This document shows, one piece after another, positions 1-7,992 of a stretch of DNA of 64,000 nt (its first letter is position 1; each line of letters starts with the position of its first letter). The position numbers and the translations under genes are program-made. The stretch covers positions 124,001-188,000 of the forward strand of contig NZ_CP113920.1 of NCBI RefSeq assembly GCF_029395535.1, read 5' to 3'. This DNA comes from Bifidobacterium sp. ESL0732 (GTDB taxonomy: Bacteria; Actinomycetota; Actinomycetes; Actinomycetales; Bifidobacteriaceae). A model generated the notes under the pieces. It did not search any database and was not told the DNA's origin. It saw nothing but the letters and a program-made list of their open reading frames with translations.

Positions 1-735
1 ACCGTCACCAACGATTCCGACATTCCCGGAGCCACTGTCGCTCAGATGTACGTCCGCGGGCCGCAGGGTGGCGCGATGCGTCCTGACCGTGAGCTCAAGG
101 GATTCAAGAAGATCAACCTCCGCGCGCACGAGACTAAGACTGTCACGATTCCATTTGATCGCTATACGTTCCGTCATTACGATGTGGTGCCCGGCATGTG
201 GAAAACCGAAACCGGCGAACGTGAGATTCTGGTCGGCGACAGCGTGGAAAATCTGCCGCTTTCGACCACCCAGATGGTCAAAGGCGACATTGATTTGTGC
301 CCGCCGAACCCGGTACTTGGCCACTATCTCAAGGGCCAGGTCAAGGACGTCACCGACAACGAGATGTCTGCGCTTTTCGGCCATGCTGTTGTCGCGCCCG
401 GCAAGCCGACGGTTTTCGGCGAGAACGATCCGATTTCGTCTTGGGCTGGTTCCCGCGGTTTCCTCGCGCGAACCATCGCCAAAACGCTGAGCAAGCGAGA
501 GGCGAAGATTCGCCAAAAGACCGGCCAGCCCGACCTCAACACGCTCTTCATCCTGAATATGCCGCCGCGCGCGATGTGCAAGATGACGGGAGGTCTGGTC
601 GATTCGGCGATGGTCCAGGCCGTCGTCAAAATCGCGAATGGTCATACGTTCCGCGGCATCGGTTCGTTCGTCGTCGGTTATTTCCGCAATATCTCGGCCA
701 ACAAGCGTGTGGCGAAGGAGCTGGAAAACAAATGA
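1..735 (+). CDS. GH3 family beta-glycosidase, C-terminal part (cut by window start)
   Basis: The frame is open from the first base and ends at a TGA, so only the last 244 residues are present. The start resembles the fibronectin type III-like domain that closes many GH3 glycosidases: AQMYVRGPQG, then PDRELKGFKKINL, then a hydrophobic stretch ending near residue 85. A further 150 residues or so follow, of no domain I recognise, with a basic segment (TLSKREAKIRQK) and a hydrophobic end. GH3 enzymes release terminal sugars from plant or host glycans, which suits a bifidobacterium. The catalytic domains lie outside the window, so substrate cannot be judged. The stop overlaps the next start by ATGA (732-735), implying translational coupling. 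Confidence 0.8.
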   Translation, partial: TVTNDSDIPGATVAQMYVRGPQGGAMRPDRELKGFKKINLRAHETKTVTIPFDRYTFRHYDVVPGMWKTETGEREILVGDSVENLPLSTTQMVKGDIDLCPPNPVLGHYLKGQVKDVTDNEMSALFGHAVVAPGKPTVFGENDPISSWAGSRGFLARTIAKTLSKREAKIRQKTGQPDLNTLFILNMPPRAMCKMTGGLVDSAMVQAVVKIANGHTFRGIGSFVVGYFRNISANKRVAKELENK

Positions 736-1319
736 GTGACACCAACAAGAACGAAAACGCACAGCAGGTCGAAGGTAAACTCGAAGGTAAGGGCTTCATC
801 GCCGCCTGCAAGCGTCTGATCGCCAAGTACCCGAACCTCTGGGAGTTCATCAAGTTCAATGTGCTTTCGAATATTTCGACCATCACGCGTTTCGTGGCCG
901 TGTGGATCCTGACCGCGCTGTTCGTGCACGCGATGCACCTGACCCAGCCGTTCAGTTTCCTGATCTTCAACTATTCCAAACCCAGCACCAACGGTCTTGG
1001 CGGTTTCCTCACCTTCCTGATTGCGGAAATCTGCGCGCAGGCTGTCAACTTCGTGGTGCAAATGAAATGGGTTTTCAAGTCCGACGCAAGCTTCAAGTCC
1101 GCCGCGTGGAAGTACGCGATTCTGGCCATCATCATCGTGGTCTGCGGCCTCCTGCTGCCCGGCTACATCACCACGCTGTGCAAGGGCTTCGGCTGGAATG
1201 ACGCCATTTCCTCCACCCTCGCCTCTGTGGTCAACACGCTCCTAGCCGTCATCATCAGCTACCCGCTCCTGAAGTGGTGGATCGCTCCGGCGAAGAAGGG
1301 CGACAAGAGCGAAAAGTAA
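732..1319 (+). CDS. GtrA-like small membrane protein
   Basis: This 195-residue protein has a hydrophilic lysine-rich N-terminus of about 45 residues and then four hydrophobic segments. The pattern around NFVVQMKWVFKS fits the GtrA family, whose members are four-helix membrane proteins associated with moving lipid-linked sugars during cell-surface glycosylation. It is somewhat longer than typical GtrA proteins because of its N-terminal extension. The ATG overlaps the stop of the glycosidase gene (ATGA), so the two are probably co-translated. A strong hairpin with a T-tract follows at once, ending the operon. The link to glycan flipping is family knowledge; the substrate is unknown. Confidence 0.7.
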   Translation: MSDTNKNENAQQVEGKLEGKGFIAACKRLIAKYPNLWEFIKFNVLSNISTITRFVAVWILTALFVHAMHLTQPFSFLIFNYSKPSTNGLGGFLTFLIAEICAQAVNFVVQMKWVFKSDASFKSAAWKYAILAIIIVVCGLLLPGYITTLCKGFGWNDAISSTLASVVNTLLAVIISYPLLKWWIAPAKKGDKSEK

Positions 1320-1342
1320 GCCGTACTGTCGGTTTTGTCTAG

Positions 1343-1421
1343 CACAAAGGTCGGTCGATAGGGAATGTGATTGGCGCAATTCCGCCATTGCGGATAGCCT
1401 ATCGACCGACCTTTGTGTTTT
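1343..1421 (+). terminator. Rho-independent terminator with a long stem
   Basis: A 19-bp perfect stem starts at 1344 (ACAAAGGTCGGTCGATAGG) and closes at 1398-1416, followed by TTTTT. The loop is about 35 nt. The stem resembles the terminator at 6133-6206. Confidence 0.85.
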
Positions 1422-1425
1422 TGAT

Positions 1426-1707
1426 TCATGCAATCCTGCTGTACGTGCGTAGTTTGCTGTGTTGCTCCCCGATCGCTTGTACTTTACCTTGTTCCATTAA
1501 GGTATTGAGATGTCTTTGTATGGTTTTTGTGGATTTGCCGGTTTGGAAGACGAGCTCTTGGGTACTCACTGGCGTATTGAGGGGCATCGATTCGAGTAAG
1601 GCGATTGATTGGTTGGTTTTGCTTGCCTGTGGATGCGTATTTAGGGACTCTATAGAGTTTTCTTCGTCATGACGGAGAAAGTGACGAAGAAAATTACGTT
1701 GTAGGTT
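1426..1707 (-). pseudogene. Winged-helix DNA-binding protein remnant
   Basis: On the minus strand an open frame runs between stop codons at 1708-1710 and 1426-1428. It encodes a convincing helix-turn-helix: VSTQELVFQTGKSTKTIQRH followed by LNTLMEQGKVQAIGEQ. It looks like the winged-helix tail often found at the end of larger regulators or Fic/helicase-like proteins. The only ATG in frame is at 1585-1587, which would give a 53-residue protein lacking part of the fold, and there is no ribosome site. I infer the 3' remnant of a decayed gene. A short functional peptide from 1587 is the alternative. Confidence 0.45.
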
Positions 1708-1768
1708 TTATGACTGCGTGAATGACGATGATATGAATGTGCAGATAACCTATCCGCCGGCCTGTGAT

Positions 1769-3106
1769 TTACCGTGGCAACAGCACGGTGAGCGTAAACC
1801 AGTGATCGCGGGCTTTGATGGTGACGTCGCCATGGTAAAGGGCGGCGATGTGCTTGATCGATTTCACGCCGTAGCCGTGGGCGCGCTGGTCGGATTTGGT
1901 GGTGCGCAGGTCGCCTTGGGCGTCGGTGCGTAAAGTCGATTCGTAGTAATTTTCGACACGGATGACCGTGAACTGCCCGTGCGCGTAGAGCGCGAGCTTG
2001 ATAAGCCGCCGTTCCGGTTCCGCAACCTTTGAAGTTGCTTCGATGGCGTTGTCGAGCGCGTTACCGAAAAGCGTGGCGATATCCATCGAACTCATATCGG
2101 CCAGTAACTTGCCGTCGGCCACTGTGGTCAATGTAATACCTTGCTGAGCGCAAGCCTTTACTTTCGAGGTCAAAATGACGTCGAGCACAGAATTGCCGGT
2201 GTGCTCCTGTGCGCTGTATTCCTGTACCGACGCCTCAAGCTGCTCGAAGCCGGCAGCCACGTGTTCCGGGTCTACTTCGGCCCGTAGTGCCGTGATTTGA
2301 TGTTTCAAATCGTGCGCGATGCGCCCCAATGATTCGATATTCTCCTTGGATTGCAGATATTCCTGGTGTTCGCTCTGTAGCTTGGCGTCGATGGAATTGA
2401 GCTCGACGTTCGCCCGGGTTACCCTCGCCTGCTCTTGTTGGGCGCCGAGAATGGCGTAACCGCACAAATCGACGAGCGTACGGATATAGAAAATCTCCTG
2501 GCCGACGGAGCCGGAGAAGGGCGTGTTGGTCGAGACGAAACTCAAGTTGCTCATCGCGAATGTGACAATCGTGATGATAATGGAACCGGCTACCGCGGTG
2601 CGGCTTGGATTCGTGGGTCTGTCGCGCTCGAAATTCCGCCGTTCGATGGCCCAAGCCAGGCCGAAACCGACCAGGTAAATCACCGTGGCCAGTATCGCCG
2701 TACGCAAGTCAAACGCCGAAACGGAGGCTTTGCCGCGGTCGTGTTTGTTGAATCCGATAAATGTCGCAATCTGCCAGTGCAACGAGGCCACGAGTTCCGC
2801 GAGCACGAACGCGCGGGCGGTGACGTAAAGCCCCTCGCGCGGCGTGGTTTGCGCGCCAAGAAAGATAATAAGGTACATTCCAGCCACCGCCAGCAACATG
2901 CCGAAAATCCAGAAATCAAGGCTCATGGCCCCGTCGAGATATTGGATTCCGATAATCGCCGGCAACCCGATTGCGGCCACGAGCACGCTGCGCCATTTCG
3001 GCGCCCGCCGGTAGATGACCAGCAGGTACACGACGCAGGCCATCCATTCGCAGATGCCGGTGTAAAGCCGCGGAATATTGGGCAGCGCGTTGGTGATGGT
3101 GTTCAT
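1769..3106 (-). CDS. GHKL sensor histidine kinase (AgrC/VirS-like)
   Basis: The protein has 445 residues. About six hydrophobic segments fill residues 1-220, followed by a coiled stretch and the kinase core. The phospho-acceptor box is GRIAHDLKHQI with His265. The N box is LFGNALDNAIEA (346-356) and the G box is HGYGVKSIKHIA (410-420). This arrangement, with a polytopic sensor and an HDLKHQ box, is typical of HPK10-type kinases that sense peptides and pair with LytTR response regulators. It is the last gene of a three-gene operon and its ATG overlaps the stop of the small repeat ORF by ATGA. The signal is unknown. Confidence 0.88.
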   Translation of the reverse strand: MNTITNALPNIPRLYTGICEWMACVVYLLVIYRRAPKWRSVLVAAIGLPAIIGIQYLDGAMSLDFWIFGMLLAVAGMYLIIFLGAQTTPREGLYVTARAFVLAELVASLHWQIATFIGFNKHDRGKASVSAFDLRTAILATVIYLVGFGLAWAIERRNFERDRPTNPSRTAVAGSIIITIVTFAMSNLSFVSTNTPFSGSVGQEIFYIRTLVDLCGYAILGAQQEQARVTRANVELNSIDAKLQSEHQEYLQSKENIESLGRIAHDLKHQITALRAEVDPEHVAAGFEQLEASVQEYSAQEHTGNSVLDVILTSKVKACAQQGITLTTVADGKLLADMSSMDIATLFGNALDNAIEATSKVAEPERRLIKLALYAHGQFTVIRVENYYESTLRTDAQGDLRTTKSDQRAHGYGVKSIKHIAALYHGDVTIKARDHWFTLTVLLPR

Positions 3107-3393
3107 CGCTGGCCTCCCCGGTGACGCAGATCCGCGCCCGCGTGCTTGTGTTCAGGCTGTGAGTCTGCTGCGGTTACGTCGGAAAAGTGCACTTTGGACG
3201 CGTTAAGGTGCACATTTGCGACGGTAGCGTCATAAAAGTGCATGTTGGCCGGCGTAGGGTGCATGTTTCTGACGGTAGCGTCGGGAATGTGCGTGTTGGA
3301 GGGCCTAAGTTGCACATTTGCGACGGTAGCGTCAGAAACATGTACCTTCGGACGGTCGCTAAAGTATGGGTTTGTGGGATTAAGTACGTTCAT
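3103..3393 (-). CDS. Small repeat protein coupled to both two-component genes
   Basis: This 96-residue ORF starts inside the stop of the response regulator gene (ATGA, 3390-3393) and its own stop overlaps the kinase start (ATGA, 3103-3106). It consists mostly of 17-residue units with consensus K/N-x-H-x-x-DATVxNVHLxxS. Three clear units, a degenerate fourth (KVHFSDVTAAD) and a faint one near the N-terminus can be seen. There is no signal peptide or membrane segment. I know of no family that matches. Double coupling argues that it is translated. It could instead be an intergenic DNA repeat that happened to keep the frame open and let ribosomes pass from regulator to kinase. Confidence 0.5.
   Translation of the reverse strand: MNVLNPTNPYFSDRPKVHVSDATVANVQLRPSNTHIPDATVRNMHPTPANMHFYDATVANVHLNASKVHFSDVTAADSQPEHKHAGADLRHRGGQR
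3186..3362. repeat. 51-bp direct tandem repeat
   Basis: Units begin at 3210, 3261 and 3312, exactly 51 bp apart, each carrying GACGGTAGCGTC followed by a more variable half. Partial units flank them. GACGGTAGCGTC is itself close to palindromic. The repeat lies inside the small ORF and its period is a multiple of three. Confidence 0.85.
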
Positions 3394-4109
3394 TGCAGCC
3401 CGCCGTTGATGTAGCCGGTCAGCGCGGCGACGAATGCCTTCTTGCGAGGACGGCTGATGCGCAGGCGCTCGCCGTTGCTCATGATGCAGTCCTGATCCTC
3501 GATGCCGGTGACGTGCCGCAGGTTGACAAGATAACAGGAATTTGAGCGGAAGAAGTCGTGCTCGGCCAGTTGTGCTTCCAGTTCCTTCAGAGTCGAAGTG
3601 ACGGAAAGTTTGCCGTCGAGCGTGTGGATGACTATTGTATGACGAATTGATTCTATGTAGACGATGGATTTGAGCTCGACGCGCGTGCGCTGTGACCCGG
3701 CCTCGAACAGCATCGAATCGTCGCTCTGCCGCCGCACTGCCTCGATGCATCGCTTGATTTCCTGGCTGAACGCAAAATACGGCACCGGCTTGAGCAGATA
3801 GGAGAGTGCCTGCACTTCGTAGCCGTTGATGGCATATTGCGAGGCGTTGGTAATGAAAACGATCACGACGCTGCCGTCGACTTTGCGGATTCGCCGTGCT
3901 GCCTCCATACCGTCCATCTGTTTCATTTCGATATCGAGCAGCAAGATGTCGTAGATTGGCCGATACCCCTCCACAATTTTCGCCCCGTCATCGAAAACGG
4001 AGACAGTAAAGTTTTCGCTGTTTTCGGCCTGGTAGCGGTTGAGGTAGTCGAGCACTTTCTGGCATGCGGTTGGCTCATCCTCCACTACTCCGATTCTGAT
4101 GTTGCGCAT
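3390..4109 (-). CDS. LytTR-family response regulator
   Basis: The protein has 239 residues: an N-terminal receiver and a C-terminal LytTR DNA-binding domain. In the receiver VVEDEP gives acidic residues 10-12, LLLDIEM gives phospho-acceptor Asp59, and the conserved Lys lies in LLKPVPY. The LytTR part shows SIVYIES, then FFRSNSCYLVNLRHV and ISRPRKKAF. LytTR regulators bind spaced direct repeats upstream of virulence, bacteriocin or cell-surface genes. I chose the ATG at 4107-4109 because the receiver begins there and GAGGCGG precedes it; an upstream frame extension of 45 residues looks non-coding. It heads the operon with the repeat ORF and kinase and is transcribed away from the wall-protein gene at 4560. 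Confidence 0.9.
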   Translation of the reverse strand: MRNIRIGVVEDEPTACQKVLDYLNRYQAENSENFTVSVFDDGAKIVEGYRPIYDILLLDIEMKQMDGMEAARRIRKVDGSVVIVFITNASQYAINGYEVQALSYLLKPVPYFAFSQEIKRCIEAVRRQSDDSMLFEAGSQRTRVELKSIVYIESIRHTIVIHTLDGKLSVTSTLKELEAQLAEHDFFRSNSCYLVNLRHVTGIEDQDCIMSNGERLRISRPRKKAFVAALTGYINGGLQ

Positions 4110-4559
4110 CGTCGCCGCCTCTCGTTTTCGGGTCCTCAATCCCCATACCATCGTTATATAACACGGTTGGTTGTTTCTGTTGCCGCATCTCGCTATCTTG
4201 TTCTTACCGATTCTCAATTTGTTGCGTAAGTCTAAAATAGACAAGAATTTATTGTACGCAAATATTATTGTAATGACATAAGTGCTATGTACTTTTTGAG
4301 GATAAGTAAAAGGTTTGATGTTATTTCGGGAAAGGTAATCCCGAATGCCTGATTACAATATGTTAGTGTCTGAGTTTCCGAGACAGCAGAATGTCTGACA
4401 ATGCGAATTGTCTAAGAATCGGGCCTTTAATGGTAACAATTGTTACAAGCGCTGTCACATTTCGATAAAAACGATTAATTTATTATGAAAATTTGCTAAA
4501 AGGGGGTAAGGTTAACTCGACTATCCCCGAGAGATAATTCACGACAGAAAAGGATGAAT
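4110..4559. promoter_or_regulatory. AT-rich divergent control region
   Basis: This 450-bp spacer separates the two-component operon from the wall-protein gene. It contains a perfect 14-bp palindrome GTAACAATTGTTAC (4433-4446), a small hairpin TCGGGA-TCCCGA near 4325-4343, and three TGTCTRA copies at 4367, 4392 and 4409. These are candidate operators; no regulator is proven. Confidence 0.45.
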
Positions 4560-6095
4560 ATGAAGAAGTCAAGCAAGGTTGCGGTCGCGTCGTTTGCGGC
4601 GGCATGCACATTATTTGCGGGCATCGGTTTTGCCAGCGCTGCAGAACCTGCCAGCCCGAGTGCTGCGCCGGTCGTGGCTGCGCAGGCGTCTGAGTTCAAT
4701 AAGACCGCTTTGCGGACAGCTTACGATAAAGTGCAGAGCATCGCGAACACGTATCAGGCAGGTAAGTACACCCAGGGGTCTTGGGCGGTTATGTTTGTGA
4801 GGCTGCAAGATGCCAAAGCTCTGCTGAATGACGCCAATGATGGTAATACGTCTGCTGGTGGAGCAAGGAACCAAGGTGACATCGACGTTGCTACGCAAGG
4901 CCTCAATCTTTATCCTGATGCCTTGCGGGGCGCCGTTGCAGGTGAGCCGACCGGTGCCGCTCCTTGGAGGAATCTGTCGGATCTGCGCGATTTCTATAAC
5001 AAGATCAAGGCTGTTCAGAAGGGTAGCTATCCGGACGAAGACTGGAACTACGTCCAGAGCATGCTTCGTTCTTCTGCTTATATGCTAGAGCCTGGATACA
5101 AGGATGACAGCGTTTATCAGACGACTGTAGGGTACGACAATATATTCCACGCGGTCTATGAAATGGATCCTTCGCTGGTGGCGGGTATCCCTACAGGGGG
5201 CACTGGATCATCGACTCCGGCGCCGACACCGACCCCGACTCCCGCGCCAGCTCCGACGCCAACCCCTGCTCCTGTCGACAAGAAGGCCGGTTTGCGCAGT
5301 GCCTACGACAAGGTGAAGGACTACAAGCAGAGCGATTTCACCGCTGCTTCTCCTTGGGCCGCGTTCACCGCTGAGCTTGCCAAGGCCAAGGATATGCTCA
5401 ATACCGGCGCCACCAAGGAAGCGTTCGATGCCGAAGCCACGGCCCTCAATGCCAAGGCAGATGCTTTGATCAGCATTGCCGGGCTCAAGGCCGATATCGC
5501 CAAGGTCTCCTCGTTGAAGCCTGCCGATTACACGGAATTCACTTGGTACTGCCTTACGCTGAACCTGCCTTATGCAAAGTCTGTCGTCGCTGATGCCAAT
5601 GCTACGCAGGAACGTGTAAATAGCGCCGAAGGCATTCTGAGCTCGAGCCTTGCTGCTCTCAAAACCCCGATTGCCGGCCAAAAGACCGGTGCGGATGTCC
5701 CCACTACTCCTAAGACTAAGGCTGATTTGACCGCTTTGATTGCCCAGGCCGACAAGCTCAAGCAGGGCGATTATAACGACGCTTCCTGGAAGGTCTTCGC
5801 AGCGGCTTTGAAGGACGCCAAGGATGCTCTCAAGAATTCTGAGAATTCTGATTTGACACGTGACGGCGGCATTGACGACTACACGTACAACTACGTGGAG
5901 CTCGAGGACGCTCAGTCCGCTCTGGTGCGCAAGGCCTCCCAGACGATGGGACCCGGTGCTGGTGCCGCTGGTGACGCAGCCAAGAAGTCCGGTTTGGCTC
6001 AGACGGGTGCTTCGGTTTCCATCGCCGTCGGCGTCATGGCGCTGCTCGCTGCTGCGGGTGCCGCCGTCAAGCTCGTCGACCGCAAGCGTGCCTGA
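4560..6095 (+). CDS. Sortase-anchored surface protein with FIVAR-like repeats
   Basis: The protein has 511 residues. A signal peptide (MKKSSKVAVASF to about residue 28, cut near ASA-AEP) is followed by three-helix modules of FIVAR type, each with a pattern like LRTAYDKV, then W, then DAKALLND. One lies near residues 40-160, others near 240-360 and 380-460. A Pro/Thr/Ala linker (PAPTPTPTP) sits near residue 220. The C-terminus has the sorting signal LAQTG, a hydrophobic helix and a basic tail KLVDRKRA. It is probably bound to peptidoglycan and exposed at the surface; FIVAR domains often bind sugars or matrix. ATG 4560 is preferred because AAGGA lies 6 nt upstream; ATG 4554 overlaps that site. 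Confidence 0.8.
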   Translation: MKKSSKVAVASFAAACTLFAGIGFASAAEPASPSAAPVVAAQASEFNKTALRTAYDKVQSIANTYQAGKYTQGSWAVMFVRLQDAKALLNDANDGNTSAGGARNQGDIDVATQGLNLYPDALRGAVAGEPTGAAPWRNLSDLRDFYNKIKAVQKGSYPDEDWNYVQSMLRSSAYMLEPGYKDDSVYQTTVGYDNIFHAVYEMDPSLVAGIPTGGTGSSTPAPTPTPTPAPAPTPTPAPVDKKAGLRSAYDKVKDYKQSDFTAASPWAAFTAELAKAKDMLNTGATKEAFDAEATALNAKADALISIAGLKADIAKVSSLKPADYTEFTWYCLTLNLPYAKSVVADANATQERVNSAEGILSSSLAALKTPIAGQKTGADVPTTPKTKADLTALIAQADKLKQGDYNDASWKVFAAALKDAKDALKNSENSDLTRDGGIDDYTYNYVELEDAQSALVRKASQTMGPGAGAAGDAAKKSGLAQTGASVSIAVGVMALLAAAGAAVKLVDRKRA

Positions 6096-6132
6096 TCGGT
6101 TCGCTCGTCGGTAACGACGGTTTTTCTAGAAG

Positions 6133-6206
6133 CAAGGTCAGCCGATAGGTAGCTGGAACGGTGTTGCTTCACCGGTTCCGGTGCCCTATCGGCTGACCTT
6201 TATTTA
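6133..6206 (+). terminator. Terminator after the surface protein gene
   Basis: AAGGTCAGCCGATAGG (about 6134-6149) pairs with its complement at 6185-6200, followed by TATTTAT. The loop of about 35 nt contains further pairing. The stem is a near copy of the terminator at 1343-1421. Confidence 0.8.
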
Positions 6207-6424
6207 TGGTTAGATGCCAAGATTCGGATACTTTCCATCCGCTATGCGGGGCATGTTAACGGTTCGCGAGCAAACGCGCTATGGTGTAGGAAATCGGTCA
6301 TTTCGCTTGAGGGATGGCCGGTGATGGCAGCGTCAGGAAGATTCGGCTTGTGCTGCGAAAGCGACGCAATGCCATTCATAGAAATTCATAGAAATAAAAC
6401 ATGGCCTCGAAAGGAAGCGTTTCT

Positions 6425-7873
6425 ATGGCAATTGATAGTAACAAGCAACGGATAATGGATATCGTAGACGATAAAAAAGGCGAGTTCATCGAGGCATCGG
6501 ACCGTATCTGGGAGACGCCTGAGACGCGTTTCACCGTTCCGAAGTCCGTCGAGCAGCATTACAAAGTGCTTGAAAAAGAAGGCTTTGACATTCAAAAGGG
6601 CGTGGCCGGTATGGATTACGCCTACATTGCCACGTACGGTTCGGGCAAGCCGGTCATCGGCATCACCGCCGAATACGACGCTTTGGACAACCTGAGTCAA
6701 GAGGCAGGCAATCCGAACCGCAAGCCGCTGGTCGAGGGAGCGCCTGGTCAAGGTTGCGGCCACAACGTGCTCGGAACGGGTGCGCTGGGTGCCGCCGTCG
6801 CGCTGAAGACGCTGATGGAGGAGAAGCATCTCAAGGGCACGCTCAAGCTTTTCGGCTGCCCAGCCGAAGAAAGCGGCTATGGCAAGGCGTTCATGGCCCG
6901 CGCAGGCGTCTTCGACGACGTGGATGCGGCTTTCACTTGGCATCCCTCCAGCACAACGGCTGTGGCCGGAGGCTCCGGACTTGCCGTGATGCAGGCCAGC
7001 TTCAGCTTCAAGGGCATCGCGGCCCATGCCGCCGCGGCTCCGGAGCAGGGGCGCGATGCGCTCGATGCCGCCACGTTGATGACGGTTGGCGTGCAGTTCC
7101 TGCGCGAGCACATCATCGACGCCGCGCGTATCCATTACGCCTATCTCGACGCGGGCGGCGAATCCGCCAACGTCGTGCATCCCACGGCGACGCTTTACTT
7201 CTTCGTACGCGCCCCGTTCCTGGATCAGGCCAAGGAAATCTACGATCGCGTGGTCAAGATCGCCAAGGGCGCCGCGATGATGACGGACACCGAATTGTCG
7301 ATCGACTTCGATTCCGCGTGCGCCAACTACGTACCGAACCACCCGCTGAGCGAGGATATGGACAAGAACCTCGATCTGGTCGGCCCGCTCAAGCTTACGT
7401 CCGAGGAGCTCGAGTTCGAAGGCAAGATCCAAGCGAATAACCCCAAGGGCTTCGAGGGCCCGCTTGCCGAGCAGTTGAAGGCCGCGAATCCGGAGCTGAA
7501 CGACGAGGAGGCAAGCAAGATGGCCCATTCCAGCATGGCGCTGCCGTTGTTCCCGCTGATCTACACCACCGACACGAAAGGCCAGGCGTCCACCGACGTC
7601 GGCGACGTGAGCTGGTGCACCCCGACCGCGCAGTATTACGGCGGTTTCGAGCCACTTGGTACCCCGGCGCACTCTTGGCAATGGGTGGCCAACGGTCAGT
7701 CCAGCGTGGCCCACAAGGGGCTCGTTCAGGCCGCCAAGACCATCGCTTTGACCGCCTACGACGCTCTGACCGACCCCGATCTTCTCCAGGCCGCTAAGGA
7801 TGCCTACGCCAAGGAGTTCAAGGGCAAGCCCTACAAGTCGGTGATCCCTCCCGAAACCCAGCCCCATGGGTGA
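6425..7873 (+). CDS. abgB: M20 amidohydrolase, AbgB-like
   Basis: The protein has 482 residues and matches the AbgB branch of peptidase family M20, which cleaves p-aminobenzoyl-glutamate and related N-acyl amino acids using two metal ions. Visible motifs are GITAEYDALDNL, GCGHNVLG (metal His), PAEESGYGK (catalytic and metal Glu), FTWHPSS, and the lid-domain HAAAAPEQGRDALDA. Near the C-terminus VGDVSWCTPTAQ and TPAHSWQW are typical of the subfamily. ATG 6425 is chosen because AGGAAG lies 7 nt upstream; an upstream ATG at 6401 has no ribosome site. The gene stands alone and is convergent with the symporter gene. E. coli AbgB works with AbgA and AbgT, neither of which is visible here. Confidence 0.85.
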   Translation: MAIDSNKQRIMDIVDDKKGEFIEASDRIWETPETRFTVPKSVEQHYKVLEKEGFDIQKGVAGMDYAYIATYGSGKPVIGITAEYDALDNLSQEAGNPNRKPLVEGAPGQGCGHNVLGTGALGAAVALKTLMEEKHLKGTLKLFGCPAEESGYGKAFMARAGVFDDVDAAFTWHPSSTTAVAGGSGLAVMQASFSFKGIAAHAAAAPEQGRDALDAATLMTVGVQFLREHIIDAARIHYAYLDAGGESANVVHPTATLYFFVRAPFLDQAKEIYDRVVKIAKGAAMMTDTELSIDFDSACANYVPNHPLSEDMDKNLDLVGPLKLTSEELEFEGKIQANNPKGFEGPLAEQLKAANPELNDEEASKMAHSSMALPLFPLIYTTDTKGQASTDVGDVSWCTPTAQYYGGFEPLGTPAHSWQWVANGQSSVAHKGLVQAAKTIALTAYDALTDPDLLQAAKDAYAKEFKGKPYKSVIPPETQPHG

Positions 7874-7920
7874 GTAAGATCTGCTTGGCTGTCGATTGTT
7901 TGGCCCGGCAGTGATGGAAT

Positions 7921-7970
7921 AAAAGCCGTATCGATGACGCTCTAATAAGTGTCGAGATACGGCTTTTTAA
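7921..7970. terminator. Bidirectional terminator between convergent genes
   Basis: AAAAGCCGTATC pairs with GATACGGCTTTT across a 23-nt loop, with A and T tracts on either side. It serves both the AbgB-like gene and the opposing symporter gene. Confidence 0.85.
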
Positions 7971-7992
7971 TTGGGTGGAATTGGTCTATGGA

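Noticed and set aside
6401..6424. Earlier ATG for the AbgB-like gene
   Set aside because: It has no ribosome site, while ATG 6425 has AGGAAG at the right distance.
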